DNA of 64,000 bases from Hexactinellida sp. DTS-2022. Taxonomy: Eukaryota; Porifera; Hexactinellida. The notes under the pieces were generated by a model, which saw only the letters and a program-made list of their open reading frames with translations, was not told the origin of the DNA and made no database searches. Numbering within the stretch: the stretch's first letter is position 1; each line of letters starts with the position of its first letter. Both the position numbers and the translations under genes were made by a program. The DNA lies in assembly GCA_028753945.1 (NCBI GenBank), contig JAPNXP010000001.1, positions 11,398,501 through 11,462,500 of the forward strand, given 5' to 3'. Below, piece after piece: positions 45,489 to 57,889 of this stretch.

Positions 45489-45615
45489 GAAAATTCCAAA
45501 ATTGCAGCCTGTGCCGAAAATATTTCGCTTTGGAGGCGCTACTAGTTACCAAACCACCAAATGTAGTGCCACCAAAGGGAAATACGTCGGCACAGGCTGC
45601 AATTTGGGATTTTTC
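45489..45615. mobile_element. GTCGGCACAGC-type MITE, intact copy
   Basis: GAAAATTCCAAAATTGCAGC then CTGTGCCGA at the left is inverted at the right (GTCGGCACAGGCTGCAATTT). The inner pair is TTTGGAGGCGCTA / TAGTGCCACCAAA. It is the cleanest member of the family seen at 5925, 8700 and 33053. The preceding 60 bases (TGTAAACACCTTGAGGCGTT) also recur at those copies. Confidence 0.78.
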
Positions 45616-45914
45616 ACAATGTTCTTTTGAAGATAATTACTTCTATTGTTTAAAGTAAAATTAACTGAATAATTTGAATGAGTCCCCTCATTACACCACT
45701 GTACATAATTCACAACATTAAATTTAGTATATAATTCCTGCATACTGACGAGTTTAGCATTTATTGCTTGTATGGACTTAATTTGTGAGCAACTTTTTAG
45801 ATTTAGATTTCTACATATATACACCGTATAATATACTACTATGGCAAGTCCTGTCTTTACCCCTCATTTGATTATTGTTATCACTTATCAGTATAAGCAG
45901 ATAGCTACTAGCAC

Positions 45915-48900
45915 ATGGCCACCAACGCGCCCCGATCAGTTAAGACGGAGCCCGGCCTGAGAGCAGCTGTGGGCTCTAGGAAGCACTTCGCTACTGGCGC
46001 TATTGTAAGCATATATCTCAAGAACTTCGTAACCTACGAAGAGGTTAAGTTCTACTGCAAACCAGGCCTTAACCTTATCCTGGGACCGAATGGCTGTGGC
46101 AAGTCTACGATCGTATGCGCCCTGTGTCTCGGGCTAGGGGGAGCTCCTAAACTGCTGGGACGCGCAAAGGACCTAAAGGAATTCGTGAAGCGGGGCTGCT
46201 CTGAGGGAGAGATAGAACTGGAGCTGTATCGCGAGGGCGGGAGCCCCCTCGTTATCAAGCGATGCATCAACAGTATTAATAGCAAATCTAAGTGGTACAT
46301 CAACGGCAAGCCTAGCAGGCTGGAGACAGTGACTGATGAGATACAGAAGATGAATATTCAACTTTCAAACCTTTGTCAGTTCTTACCTCAAGACAAAGTA
46401 GGCTATTCATACCTATGACACATTAGTGTTGTGAAGCTAGCTCGCTTGCTGTTTGTAGGTAGTAGAGTTCGCAAAGATGGATAAGTATAAGCTCCTGCGT
46501 GCGACTGAACAAGCCATCGGGCCAGCTGATCTCGATGAGATGCATGAGAAACTTATTGAACTCAGGGACAGAGAGAAGAATGCTAAAAGGACCATGGATA
46601 CCCTGACAGACAAATGCAAACAGTAAGTTTTTATATAATTTATTAATTGTTACGTATAGTAAACAAAATGGGTTTCCAATGGGAGTCAAAATGTTCATAT
46701 CATTTATGAGTTATTAAATGGCGGCGTGATCTAAGCGATTTTAAAGATTTTAATTACATTTATTGGACACTGGCTTTAGTTGAATTTAAATGACAATCAA
46801 AGGTTCTTAAATTTAGATTAATTTTAATAAGCAAATACGTTAGACTCTCGTAATACGAATACTGGAGTACCGTTGAAATTTGTTAATATATTTTTAGACC
46901 GGAAACACTTGCATGTATATAAATAGATTAAACAATTTACATTTGTACTCCTTAATCGCTACTCGCCTTAACATATTCATATTAACCAGAGTATACTGTA
47001 CACTCCCTACTGCTGTTAGGCTAGAGCAGCTGAACCAGCTGGTGCAGGGAGACGTAGAGAGGTTCATGGAGCGACAGAAGGTAATGGAGAGCGTGAAGGA
47101 GCTGAAGCAGAAGAAAGCTCTGATTGAGTACCGCATGGCCCGAGAGAGGTGGCAGGAAATGAACAAGAAGAAGAAGGGCGCAAGCGAGCTGCTCTATCAA
47201 GCTAACAAGCATCTCGAGCCGGTACAGATGCTTATAAGAGATTGCGATAAACAGGTATGTTTATATAATACTCGGTTATAACTTATAACGTAGCCCTCGG
47301 GAATGAAAACAAGTACGTATCATCCAGTCAGGCACGTCGCCAGGATTTTTCATCTAGGGGGGGCGGCAAAATTACCAGGGGGGGCATGCCCCCCCTCCCC
47401 CCCCCCCCCACTCACAAAATTCGTATCAACGAGAGTCGATTATAATATGAAATTATCAAGTTTCTATCTTATATATTAAATCTAAATGGTTTGTTTTTTT
47501 GTTTGTTGTTTGTTTGTTCAGAATTGATTGAGAAACTGGGTAAGAGCTACAGATTTGTAATTTGGCAGGGAGGTGGGTAACTACGTATCTAGAAACAAGT
47601 TCTAATATCTAAGAAAAATATTCACATCTTCAATCTCAAAAGGTAACAAAACCTTTAGCCAATTAAATTCGAGCGTGGCACAGTATGGATTAGCAGCTAG
47701 CATTCAATTAGTATAAATTGATTTAGAGTCTCTAACATTTGTTAAGCGTGCATTATAGAATGCCAATCTAAACTGCAATTTAATTGGGCGAGAGAAAAAT
47801 AATAAATCCAATCATTTATTTGTAATTTACATATTTTAAAGGGTCGTGGCCGCTTACTTCCAACGACTATATATGGAGTAATTAAGTAAGCTGATTCCAA
47901 ATATGATGTTGTTAACAACCCATGTGTATATATTTGTTGTTTAGATGTAGACGTTATAAGGAATTTACAAACGTTACTTCTGTTATTTGTTGGTTGGGAT
48001 ATATGAGGCACCAGAAGGGTGCTTTCTGCAGCCGCGCAGCGAAAGCAAGCGAAGCGGGCTTGTATACATAATAATAATAATAATAATAATAATACACCTA
48101 CAACGTTATTTGGCAATAATTTAGCAGGGGGGTATGTCCCGGGGCACGAAATTTTACCAGGGGGGGCATTGCCCCGGGGCGAGGATTTCTACCAGGGGGG
48201 GCATTGCCCCCCTATGCCCCCCCCGTGGCGACGTCCCTGATCATCCTACTAATTAGCTAATAGCCCCTACAATGCCTACATAGAAATTCATGCAGTTTTA
48301 TATACTTGGTTAAAATAATTATTACTTACAACTAATCCGAAGTACGTACTAACCCAAGTACGTTATAACAAAGTTCTACTGTACGTTGTTCGTATACAGT
48401 AGAATCTGCATAATCCGACACCCGCCGGGATAGGGAAAATTGTCGGATTATGTAGTATAACCTCCCTAACACAAATATATCATCCAACACTAAAATTATG
48501 TCGGTTTAGCTGAATCCCGGCTTACACAGTATTCGGATTACGCAGGTTCTACTGTATGTATATAACCTGTTGTACATGGTACAGATCGAGAAGATCCGCC
48601 AGGAGTCTCGCAAGCTGTCTGCTAAGTACCGACAGGGCGACAAGTCTATGCACCAGCTGATCGAGAGCACCGGGGAGATGGCGGAGGGGCTGGAGGCGCC
48701 GAAGCGGGAGCTGCAGGAGAAGCAGCAGGAGGAGGAGGGGAGACTCAGTCGCATGGAGGACCTCAGACACGACGTAGACAGGCTCAGGGAAGAGCTGGAC
48801 AACCTGCCTCCATTGGTGGACATTAAGCCGAGCGTAAACAGGCTAATGAAAGAGACTAGCGATATAGAAACTAAAATACGGAATATTCAGGTGAGTCTCT

Positions 48901-51371
48901 CATTAACCAGCTTATCGCATTTCCATTCTCCTAGAGCCAGCGATTCCCAACCTTTTTAACCCGTGGACCCCCTATAGCAAATATCAACATTCTGTGGACG
49001 CTTCCCATTGACCGTAGTACAAAAATTTTGATATATTATGGCCACAGGTTGGGCACCACTGTTAAGCTGCTGATCTTGGTAGGATAAGAAGCAGGATTTT
49101 GAGGAGGACAAGCACCAGTGTCGCCGCAAGCTGGAGGAGATAGAGAGGGAGATTCACCAGCTTAACGACATTCGGACGCAAAGGCTTAACACAATGTCTC
49201 GATGGGAGCCGGACACAATAGCCTCTGTGGAGTGGCTTGTTAAGAACAAGGACTGGTTTAAGAAACAGATATTCGAGCCGATAATAACTGTTGTCAATGC
49301 GAATAATGCTAAATACTCGAAAATGGTTGAGGCGTGTATTAAGTTCAAAGAGAGAAGTGCTTTCGTAGCTCAGTGTGTGGAGGTTTGTACTGGAATACGT
49401 ATTAAGATTAGTGATGTACTAAGTGGATTTATAAAGTGACTGTTGTGAATCCGTTAGTCTGTTTTCTCTAATAATCCATAAGTGTGCAGGGACCCAGAGA
49501 AACACCCGATTTATAAGTAAACCCCATATTTCTTATCAAAAACAGATGTTATACTGTCCCCATGGTATGCACACCAGGTTTACTACATTCAATATTTATT
49601 TGGGCATGGGAAAATTAGACATATCATACAGGAACTAAGTTTAATATAAGTTATATCGATATAATTTGACAATTATCTATTCCAATAGGACGCCGAGGAG
49701 TTCCTGGAGGAGCAGCGAGTGCGAAAGGATTTGCGCATTGACTGCGTGCAAGCGCCTAATAAGCCTCTCTCCTCCTACGAACACCCGTACCCTCTGGAGG
49801 AAATCCGAAAGTTCGGATTCGAAACCTATCTATCTAAGGTGATAGACGCGCCCGAGCCTGTCCTGGCGTACATGTGCGAGAGCTTTAACGTACACAGGAT
49901 CCCCGTGCACAAGAGCAGAGAGCTAAGCGACGGGGAAATGCAGCTTATTCAGACGCACCTGCCCTCCATCCGAAACTTCTACACGCAGGAGGTGCACTAT
50001 GTAACCAGCACCAGTCGTTACGACCCGGACAAGCGTATCATACGAACGGACACGATAAGACCGCCTACCTACCTTAAGATAACCGGACAGGTGAGCCGCA
50101 AGGCCGAGCTGCAGAACAAGCAGGAGGAGACCCTGAGAGAGATCTCCGGCATGGACCGGGAGCTGGGCGCCCTGGAGGGACAGGAGCAGCAGCAGAGAGC
50201 TGAGCACGAGAGGGTGAGACGGGAGAAACACAAACTGACCGACGTCACGGTGACCAGGAAGAAACTGGAGAGCAACATATCCATAAAGAACACGAGACTG
50301 AATGAGTTCTCCAAGAGCTCTTTCGACCTGGAGGCGGAAGAGAGGAAGTGCCAGGAGCAAGTGGACGCTATCCAGGAAATGCGAGTGCACATGTCCAGCA
50401 AGCTCTCCAACATGGGGAGACTCCAGAAGGAGAACACGAAGGAGCAGCTGTTCTTCAATCTGAAGGAGGTGCAGCTGGCCATCAAGCGGGCGGACCGCAT
50501 CCGGAGCATCAGGAAGTACAAGGACGAGATAGAGAAGGCCGAATCCATGGTAGCAGAGTTCTCTGAACTGGACAAAGAGCTGAAGAGCAATGCCAACTGT
50601 CTACTGACAGAGGTGGAGGAGCTGCTGGGACACAAGATCTCTGAGATTCCAGTCTCCATGAAGCAGCGACTGATGTCCGACACGGAGGAACCGGACTCTC
50701 TCCAGAAGATCGAGACTCTGCTGCACGAGTACCAGGCCAAGCTCGAGTTGTGCATCACCACTGACCACCAGACCATCAAGCAGTACACGGACCGCAACAA
50801 GGAGATATCCACCGTTAAGCTGGACATGGAGCGGGAGACGAGGGACAACAAGCTGATCGGGGGGGAGATCGAGCGACTGAAGATACTCTGGCTGGAACCG
50901 TTAAAGAAACTGCTGGAAGAAGTGAATAATCGGTTTTCCTACTACTTCAACCAGATATCCTGTCGAGGCGAGGTGAAGCTGAGTATCGAGGACTTCTCGG
51001 GAGAAGACGAGTTCGACAAGTACGGAGTCACCATCAACGTCAAGTTCCGAGACGAGGAGGAGCTGCAGCAGCTGACTGCCTTCCATCAGAGCGGGGGCGA
51101 GCGCTCCGTCTCCACCATTCTCTACCTGATGGCGCTGCAGGAGCACGCGCAGTCCCCCTTCCGCGTCGTGGACGAGATCAATCAGGGAATGGACTCGCAC
51201 TACGAGCGGTGCGTGTTTGACTTCATCACCAGCTCGGCCAGCAAGCCTCACACTTCCCAGTACTTCCTGCTGAGTCCGAAGCTGCTGCCCTCCCTCGAGT
51301 TCTCGCCGGACATGGCGCTGCACTTCATATGCAACGGCCCTGGGGTGGGGCACATATCTTCTCAGTACTAA
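45915..51371 (+). CDS. SMC5: SMC5, Smc5/6 complex subunit, six exons
   Basis: Exons 45915-46397, 46459-46622, 47020-47254, 48585-48890, 49083-49382 and 49689-51371 give 1056 residues (human 1101). Introns are 61, 397, 1330, 192 and 306 bases, all GT-AG; intron 2 splits a Gln codon. Walker A GPNGCGKST is at residues about 57-65, and the SMC5 block NLCQFLPQDK closes exon 1. Coiled coils follow, then a hinge around NAKY...FGFETYLSKVIDAPEPV. The C-terminal head has CRGEVKLSIEDFSGEDEFDK, ABC signature HQSGGERSVSTILYLMAL (about 962-980) and Walker B FRVVDEINQGMDSH (about 988-1000). It pairs with SMC6 for recombination and replication-fork repair. Introns 3 and 4 contain transposon remnants that end just before their acceptors. 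Confidence 0.95.
47329..48239. mobile_element. TIR element in SMC5 intron 3 carrying a Helentron-like insert
   Basis: CAGGCACGTCGCCAGGATTT on the left and CCGTGGCGACGTCCCTG on the right are inverted termini, each followed by G- or C-runs. About 47463-48065 looks like a Helentron-type insert: it opens CTTATATATTAAATCTAAAT then GTTTGTTTGTTCAGAATTG and closes with GCGCAGCGAAAGCAAGCGAA then GCGGGCTTGTA. An (AAT)n run (48069-48093) follows. Related one-ended fragment at 12420. No coding sequence. Confidence 0.68.
48397..48554. mobile_element. Tigger-like MITE next to the SMC5 exon 4 acceptor
   Basis: CAGTAGAATCTGCATAATCC and its inverted form GGATTACGCAGGTTCTACTG are the termini, with TA on each side. 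The right end lies 30 bases before exon 4, so the element supplies the sequence just upstream of the polypyrimidine/branch region of this intron. Confidence 0.8.
48938..49061. mobile_element. hAT-like MITE remnant in SMC5 intron 4
   Basis: CAGCGATTCCCAACCTTTTT then AACCCGTGGACCCCC is a hAT-type terminus. The right end reads CCACAGGTTGGGCACCACTG, its imperfect inverse. Its right end is 21 bases before the exon 5 acceptor. No target duplication is recognisable. Confidence 0.62.
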
Positions 51372-51844
51372 CCAACCGTAGCTCTTATTCCTGATTGCAT
51401 CCTCGAGTCTAGTTAAGTGGCTAACCACGCAGGTGATTTAATGCAGTCTTTTTTAGTAAATTTCAATTATAATTCTTAAATTCACACAAATTATTGACAT
51501 TAATTAATACATTTTTCCTTAAATACAGTCATATCTTGCCTCAAATATTGATCGAATCAAGATACTTTTGAAAAGAGTAGAAACTATATGGCATTATTGT
51601 TTCTAATTATTTTTACGTAAGATTGCAAGATGGCACCCAGTCTTATACGTAGCTATTCTCTGACTAGATTAATAGGAGTTGTTTTTTGCTCATTTGATCA
51701 AATATAGGCAATTTCATATTATATCAATAAATTAAGATACATAGCATTATACTATGTACATTTCAGGAATATATTAAAATTATAATTGATATTTAACACT
51801 GTCCAATATATACGTAGTAATAGAGTAGCTAAGAAGTGCATGAG
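51372..51844. other. Intergenic region between SMC5 and an NHL gene
   Basis: AT-rich with no gene or repeat recognised. Homology between the two NHL loci (51845 and 62593) appears to begin only about 12 bases before the start codon, so this promoter is not shared with the other copy. Confidence 0.4.
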
Positions 51845-53080
51845 ATGGCTAGTGCAAATGTGCGAGTAGAGAGTTCCTTCCTGTTAGAGGTGGAGAGAGC
51901 ACGAGCAGAGGTACGGGAGAGAGTAGCCAGAGCTCACCAGGTGCTGCGAGAGAGAGAGAGAGCACTGCTGTCAGAGCTGCAGCAGCTAGAGGATGGCTAC
52001 AGGGGAGAGGGAGTAGACAGGCAAGTTGCTCAGCTGAGAACAACCAAGGAACAGACTATTGCTACTCTCTCGGATAACAAGAACAAAGAGTTCCTTGAAC
52101 AGCACGTAGCTCTACTGGACACCCAGATGAGAGAGCTAGCAGCTGATCTCGAGACAGCCAGAGACAGGATGGGACGAGTGGAGCTGGAGTGGGATGGAGA
52201 CCTGGAAGGAATTCTGAGAGGGACAGGATCGATTCGAGTGAGAAGAGCACCTGACTACAGGGGGAAAGGAAATCCTGTGACGGTAGCTGGGAAACACAGA
52301 AAGGAGACCTCTACAACACCTGGAGAGTTCTGTTGTCCTTATTCAATCGCTATAGACTCTGAAACGAATTATATTTATATTTGTGATGGAGGGAATAACC
52401 GAGTACAAGTCTTTAACGAATCTTTAGAATTCTTATTCACTTTCAGTGAAGAGATGAATTTACCAGTTGGTATCTGTATCTATCTTAGGAAAGTCTATGT
52501 CACACAGTTTGGTGCTGATTCTCTCTCTGTATACTCTATTGAAGGTAGATACATACAATCAGTTGGAAGAGAAGACGATAAGGAACTGGAATTTAATTGT
52601 CCTAGAGGATTTGCTGTATCAACAGTGAATAATCTAATTTACATTTGTGACTTTCTGAACAATCGGATTCACTGTCTGAATTTGAATTTAACTTTCAACT
52701 CATTCATTTATAAAGTTAACCAGCCTAGAGATATCAAGCTGACACCACAAGATATTGTAGTATTGACAAAAGGGAGTCCATGTATCCAATTCTATGATTA
52801 CTCACATCAGCTGATTAGACAGATAGTAACACGAGGAGAAGGTAATCAGGTGATTGATCCTTGGTACTTCTGTCTAGACAGAGATTTCAATATTCTGATG
52901 ACTGACTCATCAGCTGGTAGAGTTCTGATATTCTCTAACAGAGGACAACTGCTGCATAAGTTTGGGAAGAGAGGAGAGGGAAGAGGAGACCTTATCTCTC
53001 CTGCTGGTATAGCTGTGGATAGAGAAGGTAGAATTGTAGTAGTGTCTCAGAATCCTAAACAATGTATTCAGTTATTCTAA
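51845..53080 (+). CDS. Coiled-coil + NHL-repeat protein, intact (paralogue of 62593)
   Basis: I take the ATG at 51845 as start (MASANVRVESSFLLEVERAR), giving 411 residues; the frame upstream to 51836 opens only with GTG. Residues 10-125 are an Arg/Glu-rich coiled coil with AHQVLRERERALLSELQQLE. A glycine linker (RKETSTTPGEFC) leads to a six-bladed NHL-type propeller with GGNNRVQVFNESLEFLFTF, YICDFLNNRIHCLNLNLTF and DSSAGRVLIFSNRGQLLHKF. It is very close to the gene at 62593-63843, and the homology continues about 90 bases past the stop. Role unknown; NHL propellers bind RNA or protein partners. No RING or B-box is encoded. Confidence 0.87.
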   Translation: MASANVRVESSFLLEVERARAEVRERVARAHQVLRERERALLSELQQLEDGYRGEGVDRQVAQLRTTKEQTIATLSDNKNKEFLEQHVALLDTQMRELAADLETARDRMGRVELEWDGDLEGILRGTGSIRVRRAPDYRGKGNPVTVAGKHRKETSTTPGEFCCPYSIAIDSETNYIYICDGGNNRVQVFNESLEFLFTFSEEMNLPVGICIYLRKVYVTQFGADSLSVYSIEGRYIQSVGREDDKELEFNCPRGFAVSTVNNLIYICDFLNNRIHCLNLNLTFNSFIYKVNQPRDIKLTPQDIVVLTKGSPCIQFYDYSHQLIRQIVTRGEGNQVIDPWYFCLDRDFNILMTDSSAGRVLIFSNRGQLLHKFGKRGEGRGDLISPAGIAVDREGRIVVVSQNPKQCIQLF

Positions 53081-54225
53081 TTGTTGACTATTTATACGGA
53101 CATTTTATTTGCCGATTCTTGACTATCCTAATTTGAACCAATTGTGTAATTATGTAACCTTATAGCAGGGCTACTAGCGATAGGTGGGGCAGCATACCAA
53201 CGAAGCCTTGGGCATTATTATCAGAATGCGAGCTATCAAATTATAATAACTAATTTTTAAAAAAAAGTAAAATATGACCTTTATATACGTGGCCCAATAT
53301 TTGCACAACCCTGCCTTTAAGCATTCCAAATAGCCCGTATTGTATCTACCCAGTGTAGGCTATTGGCATGCATTAATCTCAGCTGCAGACTCTAGCTTCT
53401 AGCTTGAGATAGGACCAGTCCTCTGCAGGTGATAAGCTACCATGCCTCAGGTGTCTGTCTCTCTCTTGTGGCAGTAGACTCCGTGCCTTCATATGTCCAG
53501 CAGTCAGATCTGATGGGGACTGAGTGCTCAGGGCTAGACGGAGAGTTAACTAAGGCATTGTATTAGGTCGAATTGTAGAGTAGCTATATATGGTGTTGGC
53601 TGAATCCCTGTCTTGACTCTTGATGAAACTGAGTGGGCCAATAAGAGCTCTTAGTGTTGATGCCTAAACTATATACATAGTTTGACTTGGCTTTGGTTAT
53701 AATCGACTTCTGCTTTATGATGCCTAGATGGTTTCTAACGTTGGAGTAGCACAATTTAGCCATGTATCCCAATAATTATAGACAATCATGAAATATTTGA
53801 TACAAAAAGTCCGCCTTGGAAACAATGCCTGTTCCTATAGAGATGTTTAACTGTGCAGTTATTGGCCATCATTCCAACCCTACTTAATTTTATCAGCAAT
53901 TAGATGCATTTTTTTCGTTAGACAGTTATCTCGATTGTATCATTATTTACAAGTTGTTCGTTCGCGTTACGAGCGTTTTCACATCTTGCATTAGGACTTA
54001 CCGACATAGCATATACTCCTAACATATATATATATATTGGAAATTATATGTGGTTAGGTAGACGGTGTAATATTTGAATAAATGCTACTTATATATCGGA
54101 AATAAAACTAAAGTTTATTTTAAATGTTAAAAAACGACCTTGCAAGTGCCTAAAATTACATTAGAAAAGGTGTTGGCCGATATAAGTAATTCCTTTAATG
54201 AATTGAATTTCTGTATATAAGCTAG
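53081..54225. other. Intergenic region, no gene seen
   Basis: 53081-53168 is still homologous to 63844-63935 (3' flank of the NHL duplicates). An (AT)n run lies at 54023-54036. A TTAGAAAAGGTGTTGGCCGA word at 54160 recurs in PM20D2 intron 1 at 55169 (TTAGAAAAGGCGTTGGCCGA). Otherwise unremarkable AT-rich sequence. Confidence 0.45.
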
Positions 54226-55869
54226 ATGTTAGAAGATAATTTAGAAATTGGAACTATAATGAATGAACCCTTGTTAATCTCTTGCTCTATCATTTCACGT
54301 TATAAAGACCGTTTCAGAGAAATCAGTTCATGTCTGTGGAGAAACCCTGAATTAGCTTATGCAGAATTTTCAGCGCACAAAATTTTAACTGAATTCTTAG
54401 CTCAAAATGAATTCAGTGTAACACCATCTTATTTATTACCAACAGCTTTTAAAGCAACTTTTCATACATCTAGTAACAATCATAAAACAACAATAAATCC
54501 TTGTATTATCTGCGAATATGATGCTCTGCCCAAAATCGGACATGCATGTGGTCACAACTTAATAGCTGTCGCAGGAATAGCTGCCGCAATGATAATTAAA
54601 AACAATATGGAGTTATTTCCTGATAGATTTCGCGATTGTACATTGACTGTTATAGGTACCCCTGCGGAAGAGGAGGGTGGTGGAAAAATTGATTTAATTA
54701 AAATGGGCGGTTTTCGAGATGTGGATTTCGCGATGATGGTACATCCTTATACTTGTAATATATTATACCCACCTATATTGATGATGGGTTGTTATACAGT
54801 TAATTATTCTCAGCGTGGTGATACAGATGGGAATTGGAATGTTAATTTGGATGCAGCTGTAATGGCTTATAACAATATATCTATGTTAAGACAACAAGTG
54901 TTACCAACTGCGAGGATTCATGGAATAATATTAACAGGTGTGCTTGAATAGATAATAAACAAATTGTTTAATTATATTATGAGAATAAAATATAGTAGAT
55001 TGTCATGATCTTTTGAATAATGTTTTTGTTGCTCATTTTGAAAATATTTTTCTATTGATTTTTGGGCTTACTTATTAGTGGCTAACACCTTTTAAATATC
55101 AAACTCGGCTTCGTACAATTAATTTTGATATCAAAAAATGAAATTACCAATGTTTCAAAATTGCATTAGAAAAGGCGTTGGCCGATATATTTAAGTAATT
55201 CCAATATTTAATTTCGATTATTGACTTGTCTGTTTACATTAAAATATCATCTGTAAAATAGATTGAAGTTATTAGTAGGTTTTACCATTGAGTATTTCTT
55301 AATCAACAACTAATTTTATTATATTCGAAATCCACACATTTGTATTATCTATAGGAGGCGACCTGTTGATAGAGTCTACACCTGTGGAGATGGAGTGGGA
55401 TATCCGTGCACAGTCAAGTGAAACATACCGCGATATCGAATTAAGATCGATTAAATCCTTCGAATCTTCTGCCACAGTTTTCAATTGTAAATGCGATATT
55501 CACCAACGAACACCTACTCATTATAATATGCTAACTAATTCCAAACTCGCGGAAATATTTTGCGAAAAATCTTCAAAATTCGGAATTAAATTCGATTCTA
55601 AAGAAGATGATCAATTGAAAAGTTCTTTTTCAACTGACATGGGTAACGTATCATATATTTTGCCCAGCATTCATCCCAAATATTATATACCTACTCAGGG
55701 ACCCAATCATACTACAGAATTTGCCGAGGCTAGCAACACTGATATCGCAATGGAATGTACTCTAGATGCAGCAAAGGCCTTAGCACTGACTGCAATAGAG
55801 GTTATGTTAAAACCGGGATTGTTTGAAGATGTATTGAAGGAATTCAACTTAACAACAAAACACTTGTAA
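54226..55869 (+). CDS. PM20D2: Peptidase M20 domain-containing protein 2 homologue, two exons
   Basis: Exons 54226-54937 and 55355-55869 (CAG|GTGTGC donor, CTATAG|GAG acceptor, phase 1) encode 408 residues; human PM20D2 has 436. Matches run throughout: SSCLWRNPELAYAEFSAHKI, EYDALPKIGHACGHNLIA, TVIGTPAEEEGGGKI (catalytic and metal-ligand glutamates), FAMMVHP, TARIHGIILTGG at the splice junction, and TDMGNVSYILPSIHP then AKALALTAIEVMLKP. The M20 dinuclear-metal ligands (His of GHACGHN, Glu-Glu of AEEE, His of MVHP) are present. PM20D2 hydrolyses unusual lysyl and ornithyl dipeptides in metabolite repair. The N-terminus looks complete. Unlike the GC-rich PCM1, its codons are AT-rich. Confidence 0.92.
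54938..55354 (+). other. PM20D2 intron 1 (417 bp)
   Basis: The donor is ACAG|GTGTGC and the acceptor TATCTATAG|GAGGC. Splicing joins residues GIILTG and GDLLIES in the expected M20 context, whereas read-through meets a stop at 54951. It contains a copy of the TTAGAAAAGGCGTTGGCCGA word also found upstream of the gene. Confidence 0.85.
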
Positions 55870-56857
55870 AACTATTTATTATTATTGCTAATGAATTTGT
55901 TTAATTTTTTTCGGAAATACAAATTACTTGGGCTTAGATAAATTATAAAAGTATTAATTATACGAGCCCTTCTGTCTCACATTTTTCAATAAACGATAAA
56001 TATTTACAATAAATATTTGAAAAATTGAATTCGTAATCAGCGTACTTGTTGACCTTTTCTAACATTTGGAAGTTAGGTATCTAGGTTCACCATTAAAGGT
56101 TGAGAACCACTGAACTAGAATATAAATAATGAAAACTGTGTTCCACTAATAAAGGTATATTTGTAATGGATTTCATTTTGTTTTCAAGAAACTAATCATT
56201 TACATTAATCTATTTACCGTATGTATAAACACTCAATATTTTGTTTCAATACTGATAATATGAATTAAGTAAATTTTAATTATTGATCATTTGTTTGCAA
56301 AACAAGATCTGGAAGTAAATAGACTAATCTACATGAATCTTTAGAAATAGAAATTTAATTGCGAGACTTGACTCGACGATGATGAGCTCTGAATATTTAG
56401 CACCTCATTTAGTTTTGCATCCTTGTTATATAGTAATGTCCTAAAATTCTACGCCAGTACAGCATCCATGGTACACTAATACAATGTCTGAAAATTCTAT
56501 GCAACAGGCCTTAATACTGAGTAGATTCTGCTGGACCATGGATTACTTAAGGCCATTGATTATTATCTGACATATCTTTATCTCAATAGCTACTATTGAC
56601 AGACCTGAGAAATGCATTATAATTGTATAGGAAGTTAGGAACATGATATCAAGGCATAAATAACACCCTTTATAATTGTGATATATTACCATTTGATTAC
56701 GTAATCGCTATTTTTCGTGGGAATTATCGTGTTTTTGTCCTGCTTTTAACATCAAATATTGAGACAACATGGCATTTCAATAAAAACAAAAACAGGAAAA
56801 ATCTGATTTTGCTGACAAAAAGTCAGCCGTTTAGGAGAGTGGGAAGTCTAGGAATAA
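55870..56857. other. Intergenic region with Helentron relic
   Basis: 55963-56075 holds a decayed Helentron-like piece: ACGAGCCCTTCTGTCTC, then an old array unit (GAATTCGTAATCAGCGTACT, TGTTGACC). At 56090-56115 GGTTGAGAACCACTGAACTA resembles the end of a hAT-type MITE. No gene is seen. Confidence 0.5.
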
Positions 56858-57457
56858 TAACAGAGGAGACGATAGTGAGGCAATACAGGGAGACGAGGGA
56901 GAGGGAAATCAAGATGTCGCAAGCGGGAGGATCAAAAAGAATTTTTATCCAAATTTAACACCCTCACCTTCTTACCTGGAAAAACAATTACACAACTTTG
57001 AATCATGTTCTCCAGTATTTTCATCGCCTACTATGGAAACTACTCACACAGAATTCTGAATACAATAGAGAGTTCTCTAGATTTCTTAACAGAAGATGAA
57101 GCTTACATTCCCTCCCAACAGGAAATACTCACAAATTTCTTAAATTGGTTGGAAACGTTGGATGGTGGTTGTCATGTACAAGAAACCTGTAAAAAAGCCA
57201 AAATCATATTTTCCAAGATACTACAAGAATTGAGCCTTATTGATATGAAGGACCCTGATAAGGTTTGTAAATACTACTTCACTAAAATCCAAATGAGAAG
57301 AGAAATCACAGCAGGAACTTCAGATATGTACCTAACATTTTACTCCTACTTTATGCTGTATTTACACCAGAATTTTAAAGCCCAATTCCCTTTCGAGAGA
57401 TACAAGAACGTAGAACAACGGATACTCAGATGTGTTAATAATTATCTTTCTGCTTAA
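56858..57457 (+). pseudogene. Tyrosine-recombinase-like gene, N-terminal fragment (copy 1)
   Basis: Two frames make one degraded N-terminal region: 56858-57058 (SGRIKKNFYPNLTPSPSYLE) and 57045-57457 (SSLDFLTEDEAYIPSQQEIL onward). The second is homologous to the region before the intron of the gene at 58979. Shared blocks include NFLNWLETLDGGCHVQETCK (copy 2: EKWVTSMDGRCQTKETAYQS), YFTK and FMLYLHQNF (copy 2: FLLYVHQEY), ending ...RIxR. The catalytic domain is missing. It is a truncated copy, not a full gene. Confidence 0.6.
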
Positions 57458-57889
57458 CTACCAAATCTTAAACCTAAATCCGCAAGAAAATTAATATTAT
57501 CTACAAACATTTATAGTATAGATAAATATATTTCGAGCAGTATAAGGCAAAATATTCTTTGGGGGAATTATTGAAGCACCTATAATAAGAAAAGGAGACT
57601 ACATTATAACTATAGGGCGGCACTAATTGGATTGAAGTAATTGGGGTAATAACAAAAATAATTGAAATTAGAAAATAGAGAATATAATTATTATAATGAC
57701 ATACATTTTAGAATCAAAGAAACACGTAGCAGAAGGGAAGTAAGGTTTGAAGAAAGACGAATAGGAGAGAAAGAAAACAAAGAATAAAATAAAATAAAAT
57801 GAATTGTTGTTATAAATGGCAAGTGTGGTGTGCAATAACTGTGAGGTGTGTGTATTGAGTGTGTACTTAACTTATTTATTTATTAATAA
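57458..57889. other. AT-rich gap between recombinase fragment and minisatellite
   Basis: No gene. A/G-rich sequence with an AATAAAATAAAATAAAATG run at 57782. Confidence 0.35.

Noticed and set aside
50069-50851. 260-codon minus-strand frame opposite SMC5
   Set aside because: Serine/leucine-rich complement of the SMC5 coiled coil; the sense frame is clearly SMC5.
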